Origin: Wolfiporia cocos | Taxonomy: Eukaryota; Basidiomycota; Agaricomycetes; Polyporales; Phaeolaceae | Direction: 5' to 3' | Length of the DNA: 64,000 nt | Assembly: GCA_029448655.1 (NCBI GenBank) | Contig: JACCLO010000005.1 | Coordinates: 1,364,001 to 1,428,000 of the forward strand | Part shown: one piece after another, positions 20,543 through 32,647 of the stretch | Layout: each line of letters opens with the position of its first letter | Position numbering within the stretch: the first letter of the stretch is position 1 | Notes under the pieces: generated by a model | The model's input: the letters and a program-made list of their open reading frames with translations, nothing else | The model's database searches: none | What the model was told of the DNA's origin: nothing | Position numbers and translations under genes: made by a program

Positions 20543-23500
20543 ATGCAGCCCTCGACTTCTGGGTCATCCGACATGACGAGCAGACGAACACAGAGAGCAG
20601 GCTCTGTAGGGTCTTCATCCTCCGCCTCAGGTATACCTGCATCTATTAGTGCTCCGGGTCGACCGAGCTCTGCACGCCCGCCTTCAAGCGCATCTATCAG
20701 ACCTTCCGTCAGCGCTCCATTACGGCCCACTACAAATGTAACACCACGACAGGCTTCTAGTGCTTCATCCACGAGGCCTGCATCGAGCGCATCTACTCGA
20801 TCAATGTCTCGCCTGACGCAGCGATCAGCGTCGCGGTTCGCACAACGGTCATCGCGGCAATTGCGACTCTTGCCATATTATCAGTCATTGGCAACGCAGG
20901 TTGCTGGAATCAGCGTGGAAGATGACCCAGAACGATTCCGCTCTGTAGTCGAACATGTATCGAAAAGCTTGGATCAGACAGTGAGGCCCTCCATGGAGTC
21001 TGATATGGACGCAGTGAAGATACATATTCGCGGGTATGCGATATATTGCGGGTGCTCAGAGAAGTGACTTTGATTCAGCACAGACATGCACAGAAGGCTC
21101 GTGTCAACTCTAATGACGCACTAGCTATGGCACTCGAGACCGCACAGCGAAAGTTGGATGAGCAGATCCAGCAACATAGTGACCTCGACTCAGAATTAAA
21201 GGTTGGTCGCTTTCTTGCCGTTAACCATATTGTACTAACCTCGTGTAGGTGTCCCGTATTCCGAATCATATCCAACTTCTGGTACATTGATACTACATCT
21301 CTATTGCCACTATGAAATTAACGTAGCATATAGCTTCTGCTCTCCCAGCCTCCTTCGTCAGAAACGCTGAGGACTGCAGAGGAATATCTCATCAAAGCCA
21401 ACGATCCTCCTGAACCGCCGCCTGGTCTAACCTGGAAGGATATCTTGGCCGAAGAGCCATTTGAGGGCCAACACTGGGAAGGAGCGTATGGCCTGCCCCC
21501 AGGGAGCACCGTCGAGAACTGGGATAATCATAGCCACGGAAGCACGCCTTCGCTTTCTCCCTGGGACGACTCGGATTTGGATGACTCGTTCAGCTCCTCT
21601 GGGTTCGAATCCGCGGAGACCCCCTTTCGGCCATCACTGCCTGTGCCGAACGAGCAAGCTGATGATCTGCGCCGACCGCTGGCGGCTTACAGTCACCTCC
21701 AAGATGTAGAGAACCTACAAGCGAGGCAGTATTGGAGGTCGGATTGGCGCACGGATGCCGTTACTACTCGACCGTTTGACATAGGAGATGCTTCTACTCT
21801 TGGTAAGACCAATCAGACCACTTGGCTGAGCGAAGCCAATTTAGACAGATGATTAGGTCCTTCTGTACAGCGTGCTCTAGGTGAACGGTTTCCATTGCTC
21901 ATGGACGTACCACAGAAAGAGGTCAGCCATGATTGCCGTGGGAGATGTATGATTCTGAGTCTCGTGCAGAGATACATTCATGAACATGATGCCGTCCGAG
22001 AGGTGCTCATGGGGCTCCAGGGACACAATAATATGATGATGGAATGGATATATAACGGAAAGGATGCTTTCTCTTATCTGGTCAGTATCTCTCAAATCCT
22101 CTAGAATCCAAGCCTTACAGCACATAGCCTACCACGACTGTCAGATTGCTCCATCTCAGTGCGGCCGCACAGACATCCATTCTAACTTCCTTCACAACGA
22201 CTGCAACAGTTTTGGAACACCTGCGCAATTTTGTTCATGCTGTCTACAGCAAAGCCTGGCAGACTCCGCCCCAAGTGATTTCCAGCAAGCCTGCACATCT
22301 CGCTCACTTTTATCGGCGAAGCACGCTCACGCTCGAAGCCTTTTCTGCTGCTGTAGACTCCCAGATCAGAAGCTTCCAGAGGTGGTGCGCTGAGAAAGAA
22401 GAAGAGATATGTCTGGCAGCAGGGGGCATCGGGCCGCCTATAGTCATCAGCTTGCTCAGCCTGGACAAAGCAATACGTGACAGGTTTTCTGCTACCTTCT
22501 CTGCGATATTGGACGTTCTACGCAGCATATCCAAGCGCGTCGTACGCAATCCCGATCCCTCTTTGGAAATCTGGACAATGCCCGATCTCCCCTTGAAGGT
22601 GTCACCTTCTGCATTTGCCGCTATATTACTGGACTCGTTGCTCGACGCTGCTCAGGATAACATCTCAATGGGCGACGACATTACTTCGCAAGCACTGATG
22701 TCTGTATTTATCGACACTGCAGAGCCAATCTGGAACATGATAGGCCGCTGGATGAAGGATGGGATGCCTGTTCAAGACATGATCAAGCTGAACGAGACGC
22801 AACTGACTGCGAGCCTGGATGACGAGTTCTTCGTCGAGGACAACGAGATGCCAATGCTCGATCCTGACTTCTGGTCAGACGGCTTCATGCTCAGGGAAGG
22901 TCCAGCGGACGAAGATGACAACCGGCCAAGCTCTGTCCCAACGTTTCTACAACACGCGGCACGGATTGTCCTCGATGCTGGCAAAGCAATCGGCTTACTT
23001 CGCGCGTTGGGCGTCGGTGCGCTCTTCGACCAAGAGGCGGAACAACAGTGGATGGCGAATTGGCGGTCATTCCGAGCGCTGATGGAGTCTCCTTCTGGTT
23101 TGTCTACGGATGAAGACGATCTGGAGGATACCACTGGTCAGGTCAAGTCAGTCATTATATCTACAAATGGTCTGTCGCGGCACGTCTACGACGAACTGCT
23201 GCCCCACAACGACCTCGCGCAGCAGATGCTGCAACAGGTTCTCGTCGATGACTGTGAACTCTGGCGTCACCTTTCGGCCATGGAAGGACTCTATTTGATG
23301 GAGAGGGGCGATACCATGTCTCGTTTCGTTGATGTGCTATTTGCACGGGTGAAACCAACCTCTAATTTTTCATTCGCACCACTTCTGACGTTACTTTATG
23401 TTACAGATGGACAACCAACAAGCTTGGAATGACTTCCACTTCCTCAACAGTGCGTTCCACGACGTGCTCACGTCCGGGTCCAACAAGTGGATCGACGCCG

Positions 23501-24605
23501 CCCTCGTGCGTTTCTCCCACCGCGGGAGCCGGGACAAGCACATTGCATGGACCATTCGCGCGATCGATGGTCTACTTATTGAATACGCGGTGCCGTTTCC
23601 GTTGACGTACATCTTCGGGCCACGAGCAATGCAGGTGTACTCGTCTGTGTTTGCCTTCCTGCTGCAAATCCACCGCGCGAAGAGCGTGCTGGATCGCATC
23701 TTGGTGCGGGGAGACGTGCTGGGTGTGACACATGCGCAGACTGAACTCAAGGTTCTGTATGCAATGAGGAGTAAGCTGTCATGGTTTGTGAAGTAAGTAG
23801 ATGTGCGTTGCCGATTGAGAGTCCCCAGCTAATGTCACGCCCCAGCACTCTATTAAGTTTTGTGGCGACCAATGTGAGCGGATCCTGTCAGCTCTGACGC
23901 TTGGGTGCTTATGTTTCAACCTAGGTCTTGCATGTACAACTCCTCCGTTTCCATACTCAATTTAGCAATGCTAGATCATTAAACGAGATGATTCAGCTCC
24001 ACGATGAACAGTACGCCCCGTCTTCGGGCTCCCCGCTACGTTTACTCACTCATCCACACCAGCCTTACCAAGATTGAGGGCCGCTGCCTCCTCCAGAAGA
24101 ATGTACGTCCACTTTCTCTGTCCATTCAACGCCACCACTAATACCGCATTCGCAGACTTCCGCACTTCATCGCGCCATCCTCTCCATCCTCGACATGTCC
24201 CTCCACTTTAGCGCACACTTCGTCTCCCTCGCAGGCGACACGACGCATGATCTCTCGCGACATTCCACCAAGCTCACGCGGCACCGCAGCCGGCGCCGCC
24301 GTGCCGCTCGGCGCGACGTGGTCGCCTTCTCGGGCACACAGCGCGACCCCGCCTCCTCGTCCTCCGATGAGGACGAGGAAGATGATGGAGCAGAGCCGTC
24401 GATATCGATGTCTATGGCTGTGTCGAGCATGCTGGGTGAGGACGAAGATGGAGACGGTGCGAACCGCCTGGAGCGGATGGCGGGGGAACTTGATGCGCTT
24501 GTGCGGTTCGTGAGACGCGGTGCGGAGAGTCTCGCTGCGGGTGCGGGGGAGGCGGCCGCGGTGTTCGGCGTGTTTGCATTCCAGCTTGAGGATTGGGACA
24601 GGTGA
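20543..24605 (+). CDS. Gamma-tubulin complex component, GCP5-like (Spc97/Spc98 family)
   Basis: A microtubule-nucleation complex subunit. A Ser/Thr/Arg-rich disordered start of about 105 residues is followed by the N-terminal GRIP1 region, with LTWKDILAEEPFEGQHWEG as the clearest block. The C-terminal GRIP2 region has IDGLLIEYAVPFPLTYIFGP, the hallmark helix that contacts gamma-tubulin, then FLLQIHRAKSVLDRIL and LHDEHLTKIEGRCLL. Early exons read 20543-21033, 21084-21201 and a small one at 21249-21281; at least ten introns exist, the rest placed only roughly. Near the C-terminus lies an acidic insert rich in Asp/Glu after a basic RSRRRRAARR run. The family is certain; choosing GCP5 over GCP6 or GCP4 rests on length and the N-terminal block and is less sure. 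Confidence 0.85.
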
Positions 24606-24966
24606 CGGGTACATATTCGGATACGGTATGATTTGCTTTGAATTTATGTTCGATGGGTTGGGCCACTGCTGTCGCGTCATAACAACCTCGTATCCTCCAA
24701 ACTACTGGTAGAACGCCCTGAGTGTCCCCCTGTTCGTAGTGCGGGTCTTCTTTCCAAGCAGGTATCGCGGCCTTGAGCGATGTGACCAGCGGGCGCAGCG
24801 CTGAGCCAGGACGCGGACTGGCAGGCGCGTCTGTTACGCGTCTGCTGGCGCGCGTGATCGTGACAGTGGATGGATCGAGATCTGCTGTGGCTGCCGGCAA
24901 TACGCACCCTGCTCAGTCCCCCGTACCTCTTTCCTGAAAACACTCACCTGCATCTGCTACCACGCC
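24606..24966. other. Spacer between GCP-like and CSN12-like genes
   Basis: 361 bp between same-strand genes. A minus-strand ORF (24900 to 24412) starts here but runs antisense into the last GCP exon and shows no known domain, so I do not call it a gene. Confidence 0.45.
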
Positions 24967-26886
24967 ATGTCCTCCGCGCGCTTCTCCACCTTCCTCACCC
25001 AGATCGCCACCGCGCTGCGCGAGGAGAAGGGCCCCGAGCTCGCGTACCTCCTCCGCCCGATGAGCGAGCACGGCAAGCAGCTCGTGAAGGAGTTCCGGAA
25101 CCCCACCGTACGTCTGCCCGCCCCGCCCTGCAGCGCCGCCAGTGCGCGCGCTCACGCAGCTCAGTACAGCGCCAGTCGCTCGCGTACTACGAGGGCAGCA
25201 TGGAGGCCCCCTGGGACGAGATCGCGATCCACTACGTGCTCGTCGTCGGCCATTGCGCGAAGCAGCGCGCGGCGGAGGCATTCAAGGAGCACTGCACGCT
25301 CGTCAAGTGCGTCCCGCTCCCGTGCGCGTCTCCTCGGACTGACATGGCATGCCCCGCACGCAGCCTGTTCCTCCGCTTCTTCCAGGCGAACAGCGGGTGG
25401 ACGCTCCCCGCGCTCTTCTCGATGCTGCGCGACCTGCGCGACCTCGCGTTTGACGTAGGTGCTCTTTCTGTGTCCATGGGCTTTGTCTGTCGAGCGGCAG
25501 GGATGACCGGCTTTGCAGGCGGACTTGGACGCGAGCGCGCGGGGCCAGGAGGGCACCGCGAACATGGAAGAGGCCGCGCGGATCATCAGCAAGGCGTTCT
25601 CGAGCTGCGTCATGGACCGGTGCGTCTCCCGTGCCGCCCTGCGGCCCACAGCTCAGCGTTGTGTGTGCGCAGGCAGTCACCGTTCGCAGAGTCGAGAAAA
25701 TGGGGCGTGTACTACGTCGTCGGCCTGATCCTGAAATGCTACTTCCGCGTATGTGGTTTGCCGTTGGCGGATTCCTGTTGGCGGTGCTGACGGCGGTGCA
25801 GGTGAAGCGGATATCACTCGCGAAGAATATCCTCCGTGCGATTGACGCGAACCCAGATATCCCACCATTGTCTGCGTATCCACGATCACATCAGGTGCAC
25901 CGAGTAGTTCCATCGGGCCCGGTCTCCTGGTGCTGAGGCTGCCTAGGTTACATACAGATATTACATTGGCATGCTGAGTTTCCTGAATGAAGACTTTGCA
26001 AAGGTATGTAACCGGTACTTCTTTCGGATCCAACCGTGAAGCGGATAGCATCCTATATCGCGTCCCTTGTATACGAATTCTAACAGCCGAGTATTGACCG
26101 AGAGTATTGTTTCCGCAGTCGGAACAGGAATTGACGCAAGCATACTACAACTGCTATACGAAAGCGCAGAGCAACCAAGAGTGCGTGCCTGCTTCCTCGT
26201 ATTCATGTATATCTGACATCGTCCTTGCCTTTCCAAATGCAGACGAATACTCACGTACCTCATCCCACTACGGCTCCTGCGCGGGCACATGCCCTCGCGC
26301 GAGCTGCTGGACCGTTTCCCGGTGCTGGATGACCTGTTCTCGCCGTTCCTCGCGGCGGTGCGCACGGGCAACATCCGCGCATACGACGCCGCGCTCGACC
26401 GGTTCGAGCGGCGGCTTGTCGATCTGAATTTGTACCTGACGCTCGAGCGCGCAAGGGAGCTATGTATTAGGGGGCTCTTCCGGCGGGTGTGCGTCTTTTC
26501 TCCGCTGACTCGTCCTCCATTCCATGAGCGCTCTATGACCACCAGCGGGGGCTTGTGCGGTACTGCCTTGCCGCTCGGCCCGTCTCGTCTCCCGGCTTTG
26601 CCTCGCTGTGGTCACAATGTGTGGTTTGATGCTGACGGGCTGTCGCCACAGGTGGGTCGCGTCGGAGAAGAACACGCGGATCGCGGTGTCGTCGTTCCAT
26701 GCGGGGCTGCAGTGCGCGGGGATGGACGTGTCGGTGGAGGAGGCAGAGTGCTATGTCGCGAACATGATCTACAAGGGGCTCATGCGCGGGTACATCTCGC
26801 ACGAGAAGCAGATGGTCGTCCTGTCCGCCGCCGCGGCGTTCCCGCGCCTCGTGAACCGCCCGTCGCCTTATGCGCTGCTGTACTAG
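24967..26886 (+). CDS. CSN12: PCI-domain protein of the CSN12/Thp1/PCID2 family
   Basis: Proteins of this family serve in the TREX-2 mRNA-export complex (Thp1/PCID2) and have been annotated as COP9 signalosome subunit 12. The first exons read 24967-25107, 25170-25306, 25364-25454, 25519-25619 and 25673-25748; further short exons follow, about ten in all. Conserved blocks include EGSMEAPWDEIAIHYV, ESRKWGVYYVVGLILKCYFR, RYYIGMLSFLNEDFAKSEQE and LRLLRGHMPSRELLDRFP. The C-terminal winged-helix part ends VEEAECYVANMIYKGLMRGY, then SHEKQMVVLS. The protein is complete, with length near the usual 420-460 residues. Which of the two complexes it serves cannot be told from sequence. Confidence 0.88.
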
Positions 26887-27129
26887 GTGTTTCTGTATAG
26901 TATACTGCCGCGGGTCATCTGCCGCGCTTCGTGGGCAGAGCAAAGCGTGGCTGTGCGGGCAGCGCTGGGGCCGCGTCAGACAAAGAGGACACGGCCTGCT
27001 GTTGAACCGACGGCCCTACATACAGTGGCCATGGTCGCTGGCGTTGCCGCGCTGGCCACATGACAATAGCGCCGCGGTACATAAGATGTCAAGCGGGCGC
27101 AGGCGTGAGCACATTTCAGCATCAGCACG

Positions 27130-28409
27130 ATGGGCAACCAGTCCTCCCGATCGTCCGCCGCCCGATCACGCTCTGTCCGCTCCGTCTCCAAGCCACACTC
27201 CCTCGCCGCCGACTACCACGCCCCCCCGCTCGACCCGGATAGCAAAGACGCCTACTCCAGCAGGCACACCTCCATCAGCAGACATGCGTCCGCGCGCGCG
27301 GCGAGCCCGAGCCCGCTCTCGGGCCCCTCGCACGGCCTGCTCGCCGCGCCCGCCGTCTCCCACCGCCGGAGCAGGTCCGCGCTCGCCGGCGGCGCGCAGC
27401 ACAACAGCCGCTCGCGCCCAGGTACGCCCCTGCGCGACTCGCTGGCGCCCCCGCCGTACGCCGCAGCGGTGGCCGAGTCGTCATCCGCGCGGATGAGCGC
27501 GCCGGAGCGCACGGAGACGCTGCGCCGACCAATGCGCCAGAGCAGCGTCGAGGACGCGCTCGACACGCTCCGGAAGTTCAACACGGTCATCGTCGTCGAC
27601 GACTCGGGCTCGATGGCGGGCGCGCGGTGGCACGAGGTGCGTGGCGGCCGCGTCTGCGCGCGCGGGCTGGCTGACTGACTGACGGAGCCGCAGGCGAGGG
27701 ACGCGCTCGCGTCGCTGGCGGACATCGCGGCCAAGTACGACGCCGACGGGATCGACATCTGCTTCCTGAACAGCACGCGCGTCGGCACCAACATGAAGGT
27801 GCGCGGCCGTCGTCCGTCGTCCGTCCGTCGTGACTGAATCTCCTCCCGCGCAGGACTCGGAGCTCATCCGCCGGCTGTTCGACTCGGTGACCCCGAGCGG
27901 GCCGACGCCGATCGGCGAGAAGCTCGAGGAGCTGCTCCTCTACTACCTCGATTACCTCGACCGCGCCCGCGCCCGCGCCGACGCGGGGGACGACAAGGCC
28001 ATGCGCGCGATCAGGCCCGTCAACTACATCGTCATCACCGACGGTGCGCCGAGTGAGTGTCCCGTCCCCTCCACTGCCGCACGCTGCGCCGCCGCTCACC
28101 CGCGCTGCCCCAGCGGACGACCCCGAGACGGTGATCGTGACCGCCGCGCGGCGGCTCGACGAGGGGCGCTTCCCGCTCACGCAGGTCGGGATCCAGTTCG
28201 TGCAGATCGGCGACAGCGCGGACGCGACCGCGTTCCTCGACGAGCTCGACAACGGCCTCAGCGAGGCGTACCACGTGCGCGATATCGTCGACACGACGCC
28301 GTTCCGCCACTATGCGGGCACGCCGCTGAACGCGGAGATGATCATCAAAATCCTCCTCGGCGGGATCAACCGGCGGGTCGACAGGCGGGGCGCGCAGAGC
28401 GTGCTGTGA
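27130..28409 (+). CDS. von Willebrand factor A domain protein with N-myristoylation motif
   Basis: Exons 27130-27636, 27694-27798, 27854-28052 and 28114-28409 join in frame to 368 residues. The start MGNQSSRS fits an N-myristoylation signal (Gly2, Ser6), suggesting membrane attachment. Residues of about 10-150 are Ser/Pro/Arg-rich and disordered, with a PPPYAAA stretch that resembles a PY-type motif. The vWA domain follows: TVIVVDDSGSMAG supplies the MIDAS DxSxS residues, the conserved Thr lies in PSGPTPIGEKL, and YIVITDGAP supplies the last MIDAS Asp. The DNA is very GC-rich. The family is common and often expanded in basidiomycetes; partners and role are unknown. Confidence 0.87.
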
Positions 28410-28785
28410 GTGGCGAGGAAAGAAGGCGGATGCAGGGCGATGGGAGTGAGTGTGGCCATCGTGGATACCCTACTTATTGAATATGCCCCATCCAATGTAT
28501 AATTGACCTCTCTTAGGTTAGGCATCTAGTTTAAAGCTCGGGATCCGCACATTATATGCCGGACCTACTATATCGTATACATTCTAACACGTTGACATCA
28601 GCTCTAGCTATGAGCGTGAACAGCAGATCCTCAGATTTCCGAGATGCAACTTTAGTGGTTCTTGCTGTTGCTAGCAGTAATATGTGAATTGCTCGTCCTC
28701 GGTCTAAACAACAAATGCAGGCCCACAATATGACATGAAAATTGGTCGCACATAGTACAGACTCTGGGCGGGAGACACCAGCAGC
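28410..28785. other. Convergent AT-richer 3' spacer
   Basis: 376 bp between two stop codons, clearly lower in GC than the genes on either side. Nothing else seen. Confidence 0.55.
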
Positions 28786-30699
28786 TCAATACCGTTTCCT
28801 CTTCATAGCGCCAGTCGCAGACGTGTCTACCGAAGAGATTGACATCGAACGTCTGCTGGACTGCACACAGACGCTAATGTCAGCGCACCGCAAATCGAGA
28901 GACACTAAGCGCAGAAACGCGAACGCACCTGCTTCCTGCTCCTCACGCTCCGTGTGCTCCGCGTACTCACAACGCTCTGCGCCCTCCCCTCCATCTCCCC
29001 TTCGGCCCCCTCGTCGCCCGGCGTCTGCGCCTCGCCGTCCTCCGCCTCACTGTCCCGCTCGCCCATGCCCATGCGCTCCTTGAGCACACGGATGTCGTGC
29101 TCGACCTTGTCCACGACCTTCTTCGTCTCGACGAGCGCCGACGCCGTCTCCAGCAGGCTCTCGAGCTGCGCGCAGTTCTCGCGCGTCGGCATCACGAGGC
29201 GCGTCGACGAGATGCCGAGCTCGCCGAGCGCCTGCGCAACCTTCGCCGTCGACGCGACCTTGGGCGTCGGGAGCTTGTACGAGCGCAGGTACACCGGCTG
29301 GTGCGCCGCCTTGGTCGTCGGCGCCGCCGCCGGGGGCACCTCGGAGCGGTGGATGCAGTGCAGCGCGTCTGCGGGGCGCGTCAGTCCTGCGTGCCTCGCC
29401 AGCGGCAGCGCGCCGCGACGCACCGTACGCGGCGGACTTGGCCGACTGCGCCTTTTTGGGCGCGCTCGGGACGAGGGAGATGATCTGCGTCGCGGAGCCC
29501 GACGCGACCGGCGTCTCGGGCTCCGCCGTGGTAGAGTGGTGGCCCCTCTTCCGCTTCTTCGTGTCGGGCGGCGCGCTCACGAGCCCGTCCTCGTCCACCT
29601 GGATGTCCGCCAGCCCGGACTCGATGCCGAGCAGCGTGCGCAGGAGCTCGTCGCGGTCCTTCTTGAAGCGCCGCTCGTTCTGCTCGAGCCGCTTCAGCTC
29701 GATGAACAGCGCCTCTTCCTCCGCCTTCTGCTGAGGGGTGCGGCTCTCGAGGCTGGCAATGTACTTCTTGCGGGTGACCTCCCGGTCTGGGCGATGTGGC
29801 GCGTCAGTCCACCGGGAAGGCGTCGGTTGCCGGAGCTCACCTTTGTCAAATTGGAGACTCGAAAGCAGTTGCATCTTGGCGGCTTCATCCCCGGCCCATG
29901 GTCTGTTTCTCACTAGCTTCCGACAAACGCTGCAATACCTGTCTTTCAGATCCTAGTTCGTAGCAATGAGTTCCACGACTGATGGTCCCGAACAGATAAG
30001 ACACACTTCGAGGCTGCGCTGAGGACCGCCAGGGAACTCGTATCTGTCATGCACGATGTAGAACCGTGAGTCGTATTCTCGGACGAGCTCAAAGAGGTAG
30101 TCAGTCTCTTCCTTGGTCCAATCCTTGTCTTGTTCTGGTTAATTGTGATGCGACCAAGGCCAACCATGTTCGCGCTCACCTTCAAGGAAACGGGTATATT
30201 CGTCCTGAGAGTAGACGTACGACGTAGGCTGCACATTATATTTGGCAAACGGATACTCTGATGGTACACGCGTGCGTTAATGGTGACACAGTCCGTAGTC
30301 GAAAATATCGAGCATACCAGCATCCGGATCCGTCCCAGCTTTTGTCCAATGCGACAGCCTGAGCGAGTCTGAGCGAGCGCCGTTCTTGAACGACTGCCAT
30401 TCCCTAGTCAAATATAAGGTATAAACACGGAGTAGGGCGACATCGTCTTTTTGTATGCTTCACCATTTTACGCGACCGCCGCCACCGAGATTTGGCTTCT
30501 GCTTCAGGCGCGGCTTCGCAAGTTGTGCAAGGGTCGGCACAGAAGGCCCTATCAGTGAGTAAAGTTCCCTGGAGATCCCGTCGGGCTTGCGAGCACGCTC
30601 AGCAGCATTCGACTGCTTGCGGGGTTGAGACAGGCCAGGAGTAGGAGCGCTAGGGAGAGACAGAATGCTCCGGACGTCCGCCGCAGATGCCCCAGCCAT
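28786..30699 (-). CDS. SWC4: Swc4/DMAP1 subunit of SWR1 and NuA4 chromatin complexes
   Basis: Shared subunit of the SWR1 histone-exchange and NuA4 acetyltransferase complexes. The N-terminus carries the family motif GISRELYSLIG followed by KPRLKQKPNLGGGGRVKW. A SANT-like domain follows, with EYPFAKYNVQPTSYVYS, DKDWTKEETDYLFELVREYD and RFYIVHDRY. The central helical DMAP1 domain reads EEEALFIELKRLEQNERRFK. The last exon was placed by following the acceptor before bases 28847-28786, which gives an SISSVDTSATGAMKRKRY end; without this splice the frame would stop at 28905. The start is the ATG of MAGASAADVRSILSLP at 30699, although the frame is open to 30744. Several introns are 50-70 bp. Confidence 0.9.
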
Positions 30700-30992
30700 A
30701 ACGGGCCACAGCAGTCGATTGGCTGTATTGGATAGGTGTATCAAACAGCGGCGAGGAGGCAGTCACAGACAAACACCAGCGAGGGGGCAGTGAACAGAAA
30801 AACAGCGGCGAAGGCAAAGCACACGGCAGCGCAAGTGGGTGGTAGGTGGTAGACGTGCTGTAGCAAGACCGTGCAGTATTATAACGAAGTCCAAAGTGTG
30901 GCCGCGGCCGCTCACACAAAGCGTGGGAAGATGGTCGGACCGACATACAATGCGTCATAGCGGTAGAGCAGCTGAGCTCTGCCCTGTCCGTG

Positions 30993-31626
30993 ATGTTCAC
31001 TCGGTATCTGGCACACACTCTACGACGGCAAGCGTGCAATACACGACCCCGGCTGATTCACTGCTCCCATGTGCGACGCAACTCGGATGGAGGTCTCACC
31101 AACATTTTGGAAGGCGGCGCCGCACCCGCCGTCCAAGTGAAGACCATCACCTCGGAGGGCATCCAACTAATGGACGGGCTCATCATCCCGTCCGCGTGCA
31201 TATTCCTCGACGGGAAGGTCTTCCTCTGGGACGTGCCAGACACCCAGTGGGAGGGATGGGACAGGAAGCACTTTCAGATCTTCGACGTCGTCGTGCCGAA
31301 ACCAGGTGAACGACCTCGCAAGCCAGGTCTGTGTCTTGACAGGCTCACGCTCTTGCGCACCAGAAATTCTCCTCCTCGGTACAGGCAGGAAAGTGTCGTT
31401 CTTCCCGCCTGCGCTGCGACAGCACCTCAATGGACTCGGCATGCAGGTCGACGTGATGGACACTGTTCGTCTTCAATGTTCTTCTTCAATTAGCTGAGAC
31501 TGAACGGAGCGGGATCAGTGGAACGCCTGCTCGACGTATAACCTTCTGACTGAGGAGGGCCGCACAGTTGCGGCCGCTTTGCTTCCCTTGACCCCGCGAA
31601 GTTGGAAACACCTCCCGCCACAGTAG
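30993..31626 (+). CDS. NDUFAF3: Complex I assembly factor NDUFAF3 (AAMDC/DUF498 fold)
   Basis: Mitochondrial protein that helps assemble the early membrane/Q-module intermediates of NADH:ubiquinone oxidoreductase. Exons 30993-31305, 31364-31464 and 31519-31626 join in frame to 173 residues. An Arg-rich start (MFTRYLAHTLRRQACN) fits a targeting peptide. The DUF498 core has IIPSACIFLDGKVFLWDVP, EILLLGTGRKVSF and MDTWNACSTYNLLTEEGR, the last being the diagnostic block near the C-terminus. Introns are 56 and 54 bp. A complex I structural subunit lies 1 kb downstream on the same strand. Confidence 0.93.
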
Positions 31627-31821
31627 TCGCGAAGTCGCGAAGTGTCCAGTCCCTACCATACGCCGCGTCTTCCGCACACGATCGGACGTATGACGAAAAT
31701 GATGCATGGAAACGCACCGTGCTGGTCGCGTATACAGGTGATAGTGAACTTATCAATACAGAAACAGAGTACAACGTCCGCGACATTGGGTGGAAGCACG
31801 ATGGACACGGGGTTCCATTTG

Positions 31822-32404
31822 TCACTCCGACTCTGGAGGGGCTTTTCGCTTGCCTTTGCGAGCCGCCGCTAACTCGGCCTCGTCGTCTTCTTCGTCTTGC
31901 ACTGGGGCGAGAAGGACCTTGACTGGGAGGAGTTCACCTATGTTACGTGTTGCAGAGAGCGTTGAGATCGTACAGTCGCAATCGAAATGTCATAGGATAA
32001 ATAGATATCATGAATTGCCCACGCAAATATGAGGTCGTGAAGGACCTCCTACCACAAAGCACGCTGCTGTACTCACCATAGGTGTCCCGGAACTGCACGA
32101 AGATATGCTCCCAGTTGGCGACAGAGGTCTTGACAACTGCGCTGCCGTCTAGCAACTCGTATCTTCCCGTCGGTCGACCTCGTTCCTTGACGCTCCTGCA
32201 AAGCTCGAAATCATCCAAATCGGCCACTTTGGGCACCGTCCATGCTTCATCGTCTTCAATGGTCATAGACCCAATGTCCAGTGAGCCTGAGCTATGGATC
32301 AGACTTGACTGCAGAGCTGCCAGCGCATCCTTCTTGACAGACTCGAACGTAGCCGTGCTGTCGGCAGTGAGGAATGCGGTGAGCTTGTGGGTTTTCAGAA
32401 GCAA
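31822..32404 (-). CDS. Small acidic conserved protein of unknown function
   Basis: Two exons, 32404-32077 and 31937-31822, join in frame to 147 residues; the intron of 139 bp is long for this window. The N-terminal MLLKTHKLTAFLTADSTATF, followed by a helix, has the beta-beta-alpha look of a ubiquitin-like fold, which is only an impression. The middle contains DLDDFELCRSVKERGRPTG, and the end has a Glu/Asp-rich run then a Lys/Arg-rich run. I do not recognise a named family. It lies on the opposite strand between two complex I genes and shares a 243-bp divergent promoter with NDUFA8. Confidence 0.72.
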
Positions 32405-32647
32405 AAAGTAGGTTCTAGGCTGGATTTTCGGAGGCTAAAACCAAATGATTCAGCTGATAATGTTGCAATGCCAAGCGGAATGGCACACCATAGTGATGTA
32501 CGCCCAAGTGAACCTGAACGGGCGTCGTCAGAGTGTGGCACAATGTGGCACAAGCGTCGATCGAATATTCAAGGAGTAATAGACGCTCGTCCTGCCGCCA
32601 TCATCCGAGACGCCTGACGCTGCCTGTCGAACTCTACCGCGACCAGC

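Noticed and set aside
21602..21614. GGTTCGAATCC, resembling a tRNA T-loop/B-box
   Set aside because: It lies inside the coding frame of the GCP-like gene (SSGFESAET), and no A-box or acceptor stem could be paired around it.
24412..24900. Minus-strand ORF of 162 codons starting between the GCP-like and CSN12-like genes
   Set aside because: It runs antisense through the last GCP exon, has low-complexity Pro/Arg composition after the first 60 codons and matches no family I know. The first part is not excluded as a small gene.
28905..28929. SWC4 stop at 28905
   Set aside because: A donor (GTGCGT) lies just upstream, and splicing to an acceptor near 28848 gives a family-like end (SISSVDTSATG).
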